Shown here: positions 1-7,739 of the stretch, piece by piece | Layout: each line of letters begins with the position of its first letter | Position numbering within the stretch: position 1 is the stretch's first letter | Assembly (NCBI GenBank): GCA_035566435.1 | Contig: DATMRF010000015.1 | Coordinates: 1 to 47,763, forward strand | Origin: DATMRF01 sp035566435 | GTDB taxonomy: Bacteria; Verrucomicrobiota; Verrucomicrobiia; Limisphaerales; UBA8199 | Direction of reading: 5' to 3' | DNA: 47,763 bases | Made by a program: the position numbers and the translations under genes | The notes under the pieces: model-generated | The model's input: the letters and a program-made list of their open reading frames with translations, nothing else | Databases searched by the model: none | Told to the model about the DNA's origin: nothing

Positions 1-108
1 TGGAGGCGAGGGTCGGAATCGGACAAGGACTACCGATTCATTGACTAGAGAATATCAGTTTTGCTGTGGATGTCAAAAGGAATTTGCGTGAACGCGGAAC
101 TATTTTTC

Positions 109-198
109 TTAACGCGGAACGACGTTCACTGACAGTTTCACTGACATGCCCAACGAGGCGAGTTCGTGCTCGGTCCACGGCCTGGGGTTGCGCTTCAT
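109..198 (-). pseudogene. Truncated 5' remnant of a duplicated SANT-like gene
   Basis: A 29-codon reading frame begins MKRNPRPWTEHELASLG, almost identical to the start of the intact gene that begins at 1466, then leaves the homology and stops. The matching DNA runs from about 147 to 345 and pairs with about 1415-1613, so the upstream region and first 17 codons were duplicated while the rest of this copy was lost. It is probably not functional, although the copied promoter region could still be active. The break is followed by two copies of the 10-mer AACGCGGAAC around 91-120, which may mark the rearrangement point. Confidence 0.7.
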
Positions 199-452
199 GG
201 CACGGCCGGTGTGTGCTTTGGCGGTGATTGTGAGGCACCACGTTCGCGGTGGCAAGTTGGGGGCCGGGAGTCATCGGGGTGCCTTGCGCGGTGGGCCTGC
301 CCGGCCAGAGGGCTAAAGGCTTGGCGGCCTGTGGAGCGGGGAAGCGGGAGCGGCTGCGGTCAGGACTGAAGCTGGCTCGGGGCAAAGGCGCGCATTCCGC
401 TCTAAGCGCAACTGCGCGCATTGTGTGGATTGCTTGAACCGGTGGCTGATGG
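199..452. other. Intergenic region with duplicated upstream sequence
   Basis: No convincing gene. Positions 199-345 are the duplicated upstream region of the SANT-like gene (compare 1467-1613), with many transitions between copies. The rest, 346-452, shows no recognisable element. Confidence 0.5.
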
Positions 453-1466
453 CTATTTGAATCCGGCGCGCAGGGCGAATTTCTTGGCGCGGACGGCGGA
501 GAGGGAGCGGTTGATGCGGCGGGCGACTTCGCGGTCGCGCATGGTGCCAATCATTGCCAGTTCTTCCGGTGTCCACCGGGGATACGGGCCGACCAGGTCG
601 AAGCGGCGGCGCATGCGCTCGGACATTCTGCGCCTGAGTTCCTTTGGCTTGGGCCGACGCTGGATGCGGCGCAATCGTTCGCGGTCGCGCGCGGATTCGG
701 TCGAAGGCTTGCCTTCCCTGGCAGCGGAATGCTTGGCGCGGGCCTGGAGCGTGCGGGACGCTTCAATTACGAATTCGCGAAATAAGCGGTATGAGCCGGG
801 GTTGTACCGTGGGATGCTCAACTGCTGGCGGTAGCGTGATACGATGGCCCGGGAGAGGCCCCAGTGATAGGAGACGGCATAGACGGATTCGGTTCGCAGA
901 GCGCGGAGCAGGTCCCCGCAAATGACGAGGGAACGGCGGCGCCAGATTCTTGGCCAGGGGATCGGCGCGTCGGTGTAGCCGCCTACTTTGACGGTGCCGC
1001 GAAGTTGGCAGACCAGGAAACGGCCGCGAGCGGTGCGGGGCGGGTAGTAAGGGCCGTCAATAAGCCGGTATCGGTCATCGTCCGCGAGTGAAGGGTCGCG
1101 GGGAACGGTGATGGGCTGAACGCCGAGCGCCTCCAGGGCGGCAGGAGACGGTCTGGGGTCCGAAATAACTGGCTTGGTTTCGCGCCGGGCTTGTTCGCGT
1201 TCGAGAATGGCGCGGCGGCTTTTGACGGCGCTTTCGGTGCGGCCGAGTTGGCGGGCGATTTCCGCATCGGACACCGTGCCAACCAGGCTGTCTTCGTCCG
1301 GAGTCCATTTCCGAAAGCGCAAAGCGGGCTGGGCGATACCGAGTGCGCGGCGCTTTTGCCAGACACTGCCGAAGTTGCGGCCGGTAAGCTCCGCCACCTC
1401 GGCGTCGGGGCGGGTGCCCAGCAAGGCGAGTTCCTGCTCGGTCCACGGCCTGGGGTTGCGCTTCAT
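453..1466 (-). CDS. Protein with three SANT/Myb-like DNA-binding motifs
   Basis: This 337-aa basic protein has three copies of a tryptophan-led helical motif: PRPWTEQELALLGTRPDAEV near the N-terminus, a second starting FRKWTPDEDSLVGTVSDAEI, and a third at the C-terminus starting PRWTPEELAMIGTMRDREV. Each ends in a basic recognition-like helix (SVWQKRRALG, AVKSRRAILE, AVRAKKFALR). This is the SANT/Myb-like pattern seen in bacterial transcription factors and phage-type DNA-binding proteins. The middle third contains a block around GPYYPPRTARGRFLVCQLRG that I do not recognise by name. The start was set at MKRNP, where homology with the truncated duplicate also begins; a longer upstream frame exists but looks like read-through. 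Sequence-specific DNA binding is a good inference; the target is unknown. Confidence 0.75.
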   Translation of the reverse strand: MKRNPRPWTEQELALLGTRPDAEVAELTGRNFGSVWQKRRALGIAQPALRFRKWTPDEDSLVGTVSDAEIARQLGRTESAVKSRRAILEREQARRETKPVISDPRPSPAALEALGVQPITVPRDPSLADDDRYRLIDGPYYPPRTARGRFLVCQLRGTVKVGGYTDAPIPWPRIWRRRSLVICGDLLRALRTESVYAVSYHWGLSRAIVSRYRQQLSIPRYNPGSYRLFREFVIEASRTLQARAKHSAAREGKPSTESARDRERLRRIQRRPKPKELRRRMSERMRRRFDLVGPYPRWTPEELAMIGTMRDREVARRINRSLSAVRAKKFALRAGFK

Positions 1467-1678
1467 GGGACAGCCAGTGTGTACTCTGGCGGTGATTGTG
1501 AGGCACCACGTTCGCGGTGGCAAGTTGGGGGCCGGGAGTCATCGGGGCGCCTTGCGCTATCGGCCTGCCCGGCCAGAGGGCTAGAGGCTTGGCGACGTTT
1601 GCAGCGGGGAAGGGGAGATGGGCGCGAGGGGCATAAGCCGCTCAGAGGCGGACTCACTGAATTTCACTCTAAAGGCAA

Positions 1679-1716
1679 TTGAGGGCGTTATCTCCGGCGG
1701 GGGTGGACGCCCTCAA
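1679..1716 (-). terminator. Strong hairpin just after the secreted-protein gene
   Basis: Perfect 10-bp arms TTGAGGGCGT and ACGCCCTCAA enclose an 18-nt loop, starting 10 nt beyond the stop codon at 1726. There is no U-run after it, so it may be a factor-assisted terminator or an mRNA-stabilising 3' hairpin. Confidence 0.5.
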
Positions 1717-1725
1717 CTGGCGCCG

Positions 1726-4700
1726 CTATTTCCGCAGTCGGAAGAACTTGCTTCCGGCAGTAATGGGATTGGTGAGCATGTACTGCTGATTCACAACCGC
1801 AGGTTGCGCGGCGTTCGATGTCCATGATGTAGCTGGGAGGCTCGTGGCGTATTCAAGTGAAAACCCGGAAAAGTTTGTGAGCCAGGAAATTATGAGGTGG
1901 TTGTCACTGAGCGTGAAACCGATGACGGGAGGGGGCGGGACAACATTCACGACGGTGACGGTGTTTGATGCGGTCATGGTTGCTAGACCGGCCGTGTAGC
2001 TCGCAGAGATGACTGCGGTAGTGTTGCTTACGACCTCCCCGGCGGCGAATAGTCCGAGTGCTGAAATGCTGGCAGATGACAGGTTCTGGCTCCAGGTCGC
2101 CTCGACAACTTGCGAGGATCCGTCGCTCATGGTGGCCGCGGCAGAGTACTGTGCCGCGCTGTTCTCGGGGAGCGAGCTTGGGCCGCTTATGCTGAGCGAA
2201 ACGAGATTTGGTGGGGGCGGGACGTGCGTGATGTCCACGTTCTGGCTTGCCGACTTTGTTATTCCGCCTGTGGTGTAGCTCGCGGAGACTGTTAACGTTG
2301 CGTTGGCACCCAACTGCCCCACCGTCAGCGATCCGGATGTTGATATGCTGCCGGGGCCGGAAGTAACAGACCAAGTGGGTGTAACCACCTGCGAGGATCC
2401 GTCGCTGTAGAGTGCGGTCGCTGTAAACTGCGCGGAGCTGTTGTCGGTTATTGGACTCGGTCCGCTGATTGCAAGCGAAGTGTACACTGGGGCTACGTGA
2501 GCGACAGTTATGGGGTAATCCAACGAGAAGCCGCTATAAACTGCGTGGATGGTCGCGGCGGTGTCGGCGCTGACGCTTCCTGCGGATAAAAGGCCGGATG
2601 GTGAGATGCTCGCTGGCCCGGAGGAGATGCTCCAGGCTGGCGTGACCGATTGGACCGAATTATCGCAGTTGACGACGATGGCGTTGTACTGAGCGGTCGT
2701 GCTTTGAGCAACGGACTTTGGCCCCCCGACACCAAACAGCACAGCGGTTACGGGATTGGGACCCCCAACGATCAGGGAGACGTCATCTACTCGGAATGCC
2801 GTTGGGAGGCTTGTGTCGGTGGTGGCGGTGAATCTGACGGTAATTGTTTGGCCTTTGTAGGCTGATACGTCGAAGGACTGCCAAACGTAGCCTGAGCTGG
2901 CGTCTTTGTTCGATTTTTGGTCAATCCCGACCAGCGTGCCGCCTAGAAGCACGAGGTTGAGGTAAAGGTAGTCGAAGGCGACCGTTGAGCTGTCCTGGGT
3001 TGTGATGTAGTAATAGTAGCCTAGTGTGGCGCTGGTTGCGTTCGCGGGAATTGTGACCGTCTGGCTCAGGGTCCCGGAGAGATTGTTCCCGGGCGTGCCG
3101 TCGGAGTTGGCTAGGTACGCGTATCCTGGACAACTGTGGCAGGCCGTAAATCGGGAATCGGCTTGAAAATTGCCGGTAACGGCCCAGCCGTAGGTGCCAC
3201 TGGCGAAGGTGCCATTGACAATCAGGTCCTGTACGTACGTCCCGCAACTGCTGGACGTGGAAATTGTGACGTTGTAGTTGGCGGTCTTGGTCACGCCGCC
3301 GTAGGTGTAGCTCGCCGTGACCGTAGTGGTGGTGTTTGCGCTTACGCTGTTGGCCGTTAGTTGCCCAGAAGAAGAGATGCTGGCTGGAGCCCCAGCGCTC
3401 AGGGTCCAGGTTGGTGTAACGGTTGGGGTTGTGCCGTCGGACATGATGGCATTTGCGATGTACTGGTTGCCGCTGGTATTCTGCATGACATTTGCAGGGC
3501 CGGAGATGGAGAGACCTGTTAGCTGGGCATCCACGGCAGCGACGGTGAAGGTGAACAGGGAAGACTCGACGGTGCCGTTGACCGCCTTGACTTCCCATTT
3601 GCCGGTTGCCGACTGGACATTAAGGTTGTACTGCATGGAGGTGGAGGTCACGTTGGCAGGCATGCGCGTGTAGGAATTGTTCGCGGGGTCGTAGAAAACG
3701 AGCGTTGAGGCGTTGGGGTCGCCTGTGAGCAGGAAGTTCGAGCCGGTTATCGTGATCAGTTGCGGTGAGCTGGAGGGTGGCAGGGTTGTGGGGGAAACCG
3801 AGGAGATCGTTGGGGTCGGCGGCGCGTAGAGGGATGAGATGTCGGTGAAAAAGATGCCTAGCGATGTTAGGAGGAAGAACTTGTTTCCTGCGAGTGCGGA
3901 TCTCCCGACGTAGGCGTTCAGCAGGCAGGGGTCCATTCTTAACCAATGGGTGCCTGTGTCTGTCGTGGCAACAACCAGATTGCCGAACCCTGTTGACGCG
4001 AAAATGCCCTTATTGACGCTGCTTGGGTTCGCCGATAGCGCTACGAATGGCATCTGATCGAGTGTGCCGAAGGACGCTTGATTGATGGCCTGCCACGTTT
4101 GGGCGGAGTCTGTTGATTTGAATATTCCGAAGTTTTGTTCTGGGAGGGGCAGGGGGGTAGCGTAGGCGATTGTTGAGATGTACCAGTTTCCGCTGGCCTT
4201 CTCGTACTGAAGGTCAGTAAATAACGCGGCTTGCGGAAGGCTTCCGATGGGGGTCCAGTTGGCACCGCCGTCCGTGGTCTTGCGCGGCGGGGAAGGAATG
4301 ATGCCGCTCAGGTCTATCTGATCTTCGGTGGGCAGTGGAAGCGCTCCGAACGTGATGTCGGAAAACGTGGAGAAAATGACTGTGTTTGGATCGGTGGGGG
4401 ATACTCGCACTATGTTAAAGTACTGTATTGTGTTCAGCGAGGTTGGTGCGGCGTAAATGGTGGTCCAGGTGGTGCCGCCGTTGCTCGTCTGCAAGATGCC
4501 TTGTCCGGTGACCCCGGCGAAGGCGACGTCGGCGTTTTGCGGGTAGACGTCAAAAGCGAGCACGGCGCCAATTATTTGTGAGCCGCTGACTTTCAGCCAG
4601 GTTTCGCCGCCGTCTGTGCTCTTGTACACGTCTCCGAGCGGGCCGAGAATGACGTCATCGACGGCTGTGCCCAAGTACATGGTAGTTGGGTTGCTTGGAG

Positions 4701-5019
4701 AGATAACGATGGTCGTGATTGCGGGGTAGTTGTGTGCTGGGATCCCAACTTGCTGGATGCCCGAGTTCTTCGCGGTCCATGTGGCTCCGCCGTCCGAGCT
4801 CTTTAGCACACCTGGCCCTCCCGGTGCGGTCGACCCGAGCAGGATAATGTTCGGATTTGTTGGGTGAACGGCGATTGCGCCAAAGCTGCCGTTGAAGCTG
4901 CTGTTCCACGGGCCGGAAACGCTGGACCACAAGAGCGTGGGCTCGGCAGGGGCGGGGAGTGGGGCCAAGGTGAGGGTAGCCGTGGCGGCGATTAGGAGTG
5001 CGATTCGTGATGTCTTCAT
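1726..5019 (-). CDS. Large secreted Asp-box, IPT/TIG and Ig-like protein
   Basis: A 1097-aa exported protein. The start chosen is MKTSRIALLIAATATLTLA, a clear Sec signal peptide ending near APAEP, with AGAGGA about 6 nt upstream of the ATG. A longer in-frame extension upstream lacks sense. Domains in order: Asp-box/BNR-like repeats (SSDGGATWTAKNSG, KSTDGGETWLKVSG, KSTDSAQTWQAIN) over residues ~30-410, suggesting a sortilin/sialidase-type beta-propeller; an IPT/TIG domain beginning PTISSVSPTTLPPS; an Ig-like (Big2-type) domain beginning LTGLSISGPANV; a CBM-like jelly-roll starting DLIVNGTFASGTYGW; three more Ig-like repeats (SLAISGP, SLSISGP types); and a C-terminal domain with LSDNHLIISW and FFRLRK common in Verrucomicrobiota secreted proteins. 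No catalytic residues are evident, so a surface or extracellular binding role is likely. Confidence 0.85.
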   Translation of the reverse strand: MKTSRIALLIAATATLTLAPLPAPAEPTLLWSSVSGPWNSSFNGSFGAIAVHPTNPNIILLGSTAPGGPGVLKSSDGGATWTAKNSGIQQVGIPAHNYPAITTIVISPSNPTTMYLGTAVDDVILGPLGDVYKSTDGGETWLKVSGSQIIGAVLAFDVYPQNADVAFAGVTGQGILQTSNGGTTWTTIYAAPTSLNTIQYFNIVRVSPTDPNTVIFSTFSDITFGALPLPTEDQIDLSGIIPSPPRKTTDGGANWTPIGSLPQAALFTDLQYEKASGNWYISTIAYATPLPLPEQNFGIFKSTDSAQTWQAINQASFGTLDQMPFVALSANPSSVNKGIFASTGFGNLVVATTDTGTHWLRMDPCLLNAYVGRSALAGNKFFLLTSLGIFFTDISSLYAPPTPTISSVSPTTLPPSSSPQLITITGSNFLLTGDPNASTLVFYDPANNSYTRMPANVTSTSMQYNLNVQSATGKWEVKAVNGTVESSLFTFTVAAVDAQLTGLSISGPANVMQNTSGNQYIANAIMSDGTTPTVTPTWTLSAGAPASISSSGQLTANSVSANTTTTVTASYTYGGVTKTANYNVTISTSSSCGTYVQDLIVNGTFASGTYGWAVTGNFQADSRFTACHSCPGYAYLANSDGTPGNNLSGTLSQTVTIPANATSATLGYYYYITTQDSSTVAFDYLYLNLVLLGGTLVGIDQKSNKDASSGYVWQSFDVSAYKGQTITVRFTATTDTSLPTAFRVDDVSLIVGGPNPVTAVLFGVGGPKSVAQSTTAQYNAIVVNCDNSVQSVTPAWSISSGPASISPSGLLSAGSVSADTAATIHAVYSGFSLDYPITVAHVAPVYTSLAISGPSPITDNSSAQFTATALYSDGSSQVVTPTWSVTSGPGSISTSGSLTVGQLGANATLTVSASYTTGGITKSASQNVDITHVPPPPNLVSLSISGPSSLPENSAAQYSAAATMSDGSSQVVEATWSQNLSSASISALGLFAAGEVVSNTTAVISASYTAGLATMTASNTVTVVNVVPPPPVIGFTLSDNHLIISWLTNFSGFSLEYATSLPATSWTSNAAQPAVVNQQYMLTNPITAGSKFFRLRK

Positions 5020-5373
5020 TAGGTTCCTCTGAGATCGGGGTCTGGCCTGTTTAGGGACCAAAGGAAAAATCCCGAACCGAGACGATACTTTCAGGTCTCG
5101 CCTGCTTCTGCAATGCTTATTTTGTATGGCGCCTGAAACAATTACAATTATTGTCATTGGGAAAACAATGTGCGGTGAGTGTACCGCTGCGGGCGGTTGA
5201 GAGAGTGGTCCGGGGTGTTGGGCACTGTGCTTGGCTGGCCTGCACGGCCAGATGGATCGGAGTCCGGGTGATAGGAGGAATGCGAGGAACGGAACGTATT
5301 GGGGGGGCGGCGTGGCTGGGCAACGCACGAGAACTGACTTTTAACCAAGGCGGGTTTATGCGATGAATCAAGG
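5020..5373. promoter_or_regulatory. AT-rich leader/promoter region of the secreted-protein gene
   Basis: No gene seen. The stretch 5110-5170 is AT-rich on the minus strand (AATAATTGTAATTG), which suits a promoter for the gene starting at 5019. A hairpin with arms CGAGAC and GTCTCG lies in the presumed leader near 5080-5105. Exact -35 and -10 boxes cannot be assigned with confidence. Confidence 0.35.
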
Positions 5374-5529
5374 ATGGCCAAAAGAAAGAAGAATGCGGCG
5401 GCGGTGGTGCTCGGGCGGTTGGGGGGATTGAAGGGCGGGAATGCGCGGGCGAAAAAGCTGACGGCGGAGGAGCGACGGGAAAGCGCTCGGAACGCGGCGC
5501 GGGCGCGGTGGTCGAAGAAAAAGTTCTGA
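5374..5529 (+). CDS. Small basic conserved protein (51 aa)
   Basis: A 51-aa protein starting MAKRKKNAAAVVLGRLGGLK and ending ARARWSKKKF. It follows a pattern I know from many bacterial and phage genomes: a lysine-rich start, a glycine-rich LGRLGGLKGG turn, LTAEERRESARNAA, then ARWSKK. The very basic composition and the short helix containing the EERRESARNAARARW run suggest nucleic-acid binding, but no function is established to my knowledge. The ATG is preceded by AAGG at very short spacing, so initiation may be weak. It lies just upstream of an operator-controlled cassette and ends 14 nt before that operator begins. Confidence 0.65.
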   Translation: MAKRKKNAAAVVLGRLGGLKGGNARAKKLTAEERRESARNAARARWSKKKF

Positions 5530-5537
5530 AAGACCCT

Positions 5538-5566
5538 TTGACAATGCGTGAGCGGTCACGCATATT
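5538..5566 (+). promoter_or_regulatory. Promoter with palindromic operator between -35 and -10
   Basis: TTGACA at 5538-5543 is followed 17 bp later by CATATT at 5561-5566. The spacer is filled by a perfect 8-bp inverted repeat, ATGCGTGA (5544-5551), GCGG, TCACGCAT (5556-5563). A dimeric repressor bound here would block RNA polymerase. The start codon at 5573 is only 6 bp after the -10, so the transcript is probably leaderless or nearly so. Confidence 0.65.
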
Positions 5567-5572
5567 ACTCCC

Positions 5573-6088
5573 ATGAAGTACAGCAAGGGTGACATTCTGG
5601 TCCCGAAGGGGAAGCAGTTTCCTGATTGCGCGATTGTCGTGGACGGATACGACGACGCGGGGCGGCTGGTGATGCATCCGCTCGGAGGGGGAATTGAGCA
5701 GCATTTAACAGCGGTGAGCGCAAGCTTGTTTCGGCTCGTGGACGAAGGAGAGCGCGCGGGTGCCTTGTTCCGGCGCGGACGGTTTGCGCTGGCGGAATCT
5801 GAGGAGGCGTTCGAGGGTTGGGCCGATGGCCGGACTTGGAACGGGTGGCAAATGCCGCGGTTCGAACGGGACGAAGCGGAGCGGTTGGTCCGGTGGGTCG
5901 GCGGTGAGCGGTCGCGGTTCGATGCGGCGCGGGATGCTTTTGTCACGATTTCGCAGAGCGGCGAGGAAGAGATTTGGGCGGGCGAGGGTGTCGCGGTCTC
6001 GGACGGGAGCGCGATGAAGGTGTACCCCGTCGGCGCGGGCGCGTGGATGTGGGATGAAGTTGAACGGCAGACAGGCGAGCCGCTATGA
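5573..6088 (+). CDS. Hypothetical protein, first gene of three-gene cassette
   Basis: A 171-aa protein that I do not recognise. It starts MKYSKGDILVPKGKQFPDCA, giving an SH3-like or beta-barrel impression (KGDILVPKG, DCAIVVDGYDDAGRLVMHPL), and ends with a tryptophan-rich acidic part (WAGEGVAVSD, AWMWDEVERQ). No signal peptide or membrane segment is visible. No Shine-Dalgarno sequence precedes the ATG and the -10 box lies immediately upstream, consistent with leaderless translation. Its stop overlaps the next start as ATGA, so the cassette is translationally coupled. The tight operator suggests regulated expression, as in phage or plasmid accessory genes. Confidence 0.65.
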   Translation: MKYSKGDILVPKGKQFPDCAIVVDGYDDAGRLVMHPLGGGIEQHLTAVSASLFRLVDEGERAGALFRRGRFALAESEEAFEGWADGRTWNGWQMPRFERDEAERLVRWVGGERSRFDAARDAFVTISQSGEEEIWAGEGVAVSDGSAMKVYPVGAGAWMWDEVERQTGEPL

Positions 6089-6330
6089 TTGGAACATTTG
6101 AAGAGTTTGAACTGACCTTTGGGTCGTTCGGCCAGCAGTACAGGACGATTGACGGGCGCGTTTATTTGACGTGGTTCGATGCTGCGGATCCAACCCTGCG
6201 GGGTCTGAGTCCAGGGGTGAAGGTAGAGTACGAGGCGCGGCCGGGGCCGACGGCGTTGTGCCACAGCCCGCGCGTGAGGGAGGACCTGCCGAGCGGTGTC
6301 CTGTTGCGCATGTCAAAGGAGTCGGCGTGA
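6085..6330 (+). CDS. Small hypothetical protein, second gene of cassette
   Basis: An 81-aa protein beginning MIGTFEEFELTFGSFGQQYR, with a central YLTWFDAADPTLRGLSPG. I recognise no family. It overlaps the upstream gene by ATGA and the downstream gene by GTGA, so all three are made from one transcript. The composition is soluble and slightly acidic. Joint function is inferred from the coupling only. Confidence 0.6.
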   Translation: MIGTFEEFELTFGSFGQQYRTIDGRVYLTWFDAADPTLRGLSPGVKVEYEARPGPTALCHSPRVREDLPSGVLLRMSKESA

Positions 6331-6503
6331 AGCGCGGCGACATTGTGAAGTACTCCAGGCCGGTAAGCCCGGCGGAAGCAGAGTTCCGGTTCATTTTGCT
6401 CAACGAGCCAGAGAAGGGACGGGTTGACATTCAGCTTATCTGCAACGACCGGATCAAACCGATCGAAACGGTCGAAACCGGCGAAATTAAGATTGCCGAG
6501 TAA
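6327..6503 (+). CDS. Small conserved protein, third gene of cassette
   Basis: A 58-aa protein read from GTG at 6327, which overlaps the preceding stop (GTGA). The sequence VKRGDIVKYSRPVSPAEAEF followed by RFILLNEPEKGRVDIQLICN resembles a small SH3-like family I have seen in Verrucomicrobiota and Planctomycetota elements: a K-R/P-GDIVKYS start, a strand ending in LIC, then IKPIETV. Function unknown. The stop codon sits in the loop of the intrinsic terminator. Confidence 0.6.
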   Translation: MKRGDIVKYSRPVSPAEAEFRFILLNEPEKGRVDIQLICNDRIKPIETVETGEIKIAE

Positions 6504-6516
6504 ACTCGGTTTTTCT
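6496..6516 (+). terminator. Intrinsic terminator of the three-gene cassette
   Basis: The hairpin CCGAG-TAAA-CTCGG is followed directly by TTTTTCT. The loop contains the stop codon TAA of the last gene, a very compact arrangement. It also separates the cassette from the convergent defence operon. Confidence 0.8.
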
Positions 6517-6563
6517 GCCGAGCCAGGAACCACTGAACAATGCGGCGAAGAGCGCCGCCGGGC

Positions 6564-7739
6564 TCAGTGCTTCTTGAGCCACGCGTCAATTTCTTCGTGT
6601 GGATACCCCGCGGATTTGAGCAAGGATATCGTTGAGGTTTCGAGCCGGGATCGCAGTTTTTCATCCGATTCAAGCCGACTGTCCACATTCTCGATGGTCT
6701 TAACTGCCTTTAGGACGTCGAGGCCGAGTTCTTTCTCCCCGGGAACAGGCTCGGCCTTGGTTTGCACCTTCGAGAGCCCGGAGGTGTCGGTGAGGACCGT
6801 TGCATATGGGCGGAACAGGAAACTGAGGGAGAGCATATCTGGCGTGCCGGGTTCAACGGAGTAGCAATAGCCGCGCTGCATTTGTATGACCCACGGGTCC
6901 AATTCTCGCATTATCCGTAATAGCCACTTTCCCAGCCCTATTCCGAAGAGGCTAAAAAAGTCCGCGTCGGAAAGATCCCTGAGGAAAGCGCGGTCTGTGA
7001 TGTTTTGGCCAGCAGCCGAGGGTATTAGCTCAATGAGCCTGGTAGCGAAATCGGGATGTTCTTTGGTGTTGGCACCAACGCAGCCAGAGAGCTTTTCCAT
7101 ATCGTCTGCTTCGACGAGTGTCTTACCGACCCTTGACGTCACGAAGAGCAGCCAGGCCTCGGTCCTTGAATTAATCTGGTACTCCGTCAGCACATTGAGG
7201 GCGTCATAATAGCTCGGTGGTGGCGTTGCCTTTTGCTTGCCTGGGGGCGAAACGGACTCACAAAGATCGAGATTCACGACGTCGAAATCCCCATAATCCT
7301 GAAGGTGCCTGTAGGCTTGAGAGTTTTTGTTGGCAATTTGCTGAAAGAGATCGTGAATTACAGTCGATCCTCTCCAAATGCCGGGAAGGCTGTTGACTTG
7401 GTTTGTTGACACATTGAGCCATGTTCTCGGTTGGGCCGCACCGTAAGACTCGTGGAGTCCGAGATACTTTAGCTTGCGTCCAATTGCGGACAGGCATTGA
7501 TGCAGCATCCGTACGTCGAGCAGGTCATCTCCAGGCAGGGATAAGTAATGAAGCGGTCTATCGTCCTTGAATTTGAGGTGTTTGGTGCAGAGCTTTTTAA
7601 CGTCTGCGTTCCATTGCAGTTCACGGATGAACTGCTTACGGGTCTTGTGCCAGGGCTTAAAGGTGCGCTTCGGCAGAGTTGCATGTTGGGGCGGCTCCGG
7701 GAAGACATTCTCGAACAATCCGCCGGTCTGTTCGCTCAT
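6564..7739 (-). CDS. 391-aa partner of the GHKL ATPase, possibly Rossmann-like
   Basis: Last gene of the defence operon; it overlaps the ATPase gene by ATGA (7736-7739). The N-terminal region reads RTFKPWHKTRKQFIRELQW, then RPLHYLSLPGDDLLDVRML and YGDFDVVNLDLCESV. The spacing of the LSLPG and VNLDLC motifs suggests a Rossmann-like, possibly SAM-binding fold, but no methyltransferase catalytic motif is certain. The 'PWHKTRKQF' start resembles a conserved uncharacterised family that I believe occurs beside HSP90-like ATPases in defence loci (inference from memory, not checked). The C-terminus is helical and charged. Likely a soluble effector or accessory factor for the ATPase. Confidence 0.6.
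   Translation of the reverse strand: MSEQTGGLFENVFPEPPQHATLPKRTFKPWHKTRKQFIRELQWNADVKKLCTKHLKFKDDRPLHYLSLPGDDLLDVRMLHQCLSAIGRKLKYLGLHESYGAAQPRTWLNVSTNQVNSLPGIWRGSTVIHDLFQQIANKNSQAYRHLQDYGDFDVVNLDLCESVSPPGKQKATPPPSYYDALNVLTEYQINSRTEAWLLFVTSRVGKTLVEADDMEKLSGCVGANTKEHPDFATRLIELIPSAAGQNITDRAFLRDLSDADFFSLFGIGLGKWLLRIMRELDPWVIQMQRGYCYSVEPGTPDMLSLSFLFRPYATVLTDTSGLSKVQTKAEPVPGEKELGLDVLKAVKTIENVDSRLESDEKLRSRLETSTISLLKSAGYPHEEIDAWLKKH

Noticed and set aside
1904..2374. Alternative frame inside the large secreted protein gene
   Set aside because: It is a frame-shifted shadow of Ig-like repeat coding sequence with abundant Arg/His and no domain.
6496..6516. Bidirectional terminator for the defence operon as well
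   Set aside because: The hairpin has a T-run only on the plus strand; read from the minus strand there is no U-tract after the stem.
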